Of a stretch of DNA of 64,000 bases, positions 63,658-64,000 are shown one piece after another (the first letter of the stretch is position 1; every line of letters begins with the position of its first letter). The position numbers and the translations under genes were made by a program. Source of the stretch: Aquibium pacificus (GTDB lineage Bacteria > Pseudomonadota > Alphaproteobacteria > Rhizobiales > Rhizobiaceae). The stretch lies in assembly GCF_040839445.1 (NCBI RefSeq), contig NZ_JBDPGJ010000001.1, forward strand, positions 124,001 to 188,000. The letters are read 5' to 3'. Below the pieces are notes generated by a model that saw only the letters and a list, made by a program, of their open reading frames with translations, was not told the origin of the DNA and did no database searches.

Positions 63658-63912
63658 GCGCGCCTGATACGTTCGGCAAAACCAAGCTAGAAGGATGGAT
63701 GTAGGCCATATCATGCGACAGCGCAATGAATGGACCGCGATCCGGGCTGCGAGGGCATGCCACCGGCACGGACTCCCGCCTTGCTTGCCTTAGGTCTTCG
63801 CAGCCGCTAAGCCGGACCACAGGCACGAGCCGAACCGGAATTGCCGACGGGGGAACATGCCGCTCCGTGCATCCCCGGAGCCAGGCTTTCCCCGCCGAGG
63901 AGCGAGAAACGA
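63658..63912. other. Divergent intergenic region at the right end
   Basis: This stretch between the glycosyltransferase operon and a possible plus-strand gene holds no recognised gene. It should contain the promoter for the minus-strand operon. No confident promoter boxes, operators or RNA structures were picked out. Confidence 0.5.
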
Positions 63913-64000
63913 TTGCTGAAGACGACGACAGGGCAGGCGGGCGCCGGGCCGGCCGAGACCCTAGAATACCCTTTCGATCACCCCCCCGCCACTGGCGAAG
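63913..64000 (+). CDS. Start of a possible plus-strand gene (truncated; possibly MBL-fold hydrolase)
   Basis: A frame opens with TTG at 63913, 10 nt after GAGGAG, and stays open to the window edge (MLKTTTGQAGAGPAETLEYP, then FDHPPATGE). The last residues resemble the N-terminal lead-in of rhizobial metallo-beta-lactamase-fold hydrolases, where a PP-GE pattern precedes the first strand. With 29 codons visible this is tentative. Confidence 0.35.
   Translation, partial: MLKTTTGQAGAGPAETLEYPFDHPPATGE

Overview
The window is high-GC DNA from an alphaproteobacterium of the order Rhizobiales. A Mesorhizobium/Aquamicrobium-like Phyllobacteriaceae is the best guess, because the lateral-type flagellar cluster follows the rhizobial plan (visN/visR, ftcR/rem, motC, motE, fliK, flaF-flbT, an orphan DUF1217 gene) and the flagellins have the rhizobial sequence style. 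No rRNA, tRNA, CRISPR array, prophage or insertion sequence was seen by reading.

Positions 1-32717 are one almost continuous flagellar region. From left to right on the minus strand there are four blocks. The first is flgE-flgK-flgL-flaF-flbT-flgD-fliQ, with fliQ cut by the window edge. The second is the regulator ftcR. The third is fliF, a FliH-like gene, motB, motC, fliK and a lytic transglycosylase. The fourth is three flagellin genes, followed by a 14-gene operon from the DUF1217 gene through flgF, fliI, flgBC, fliE, flgG, flgA, flgI, motE, flgH and fliL to fliP. The plus-strand operon motA-fliM-fliN-fliG-flhB-orf diverges from it, and visN-visR, the master regulators, face back towards it. 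Together these encode rotor, stator, export gate, rod, hook, filament and the regulatory cascade. Apart from fliF being moved away from visNR, the order mirrors that of Sinorhizobium meliloti. Each flagellin gene carries the same 43-nt leader element containing a stem with a compensatory base change, and flagellin 1 is a mosaic of the other two.

Positions 32924-40559 hold a sugar-uptake locus: a LacI-family regulator divergent from a CUT1 ABC transporter (binding protein, two permeases, ATPase), a xylose-isomerase-like sugar isomerase/epimerase and a Gfo/Idh/MocA dehydrogenase. Two near-identical 14-bp palindromes lie in the divergent promoter region and are probable operators.

Positions 40696-45640 hold a small DUF2946-like protein with a PCu(A)C copper chaperone, then a full-length cobalamin-dependent methionine synthase whose promoter has a palindrome between the -35 and -10 boxes. 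Positions 45646-51959 hold a small proline-rich secreted protein, an orphan NodU/CmcH-type carbamoyltransferase, a structured intergenic stretch with a 29-codon ORF, an FkbM methyltransferase, a large MscS-type channel and a histidine phosphatase.

Positions 52111-58120 encode an oligopeptide-type ABC importer (fused double ATPase, binding protein, two permeases). Positions 58114-63657 are a tight minus-strand operon of four glycosyltransferase-like proteins and a polysaccharide-deacetylase-like protein, probably for an undefined surface glycan. The last 88 bases appear to begin another gene on the plus strand.
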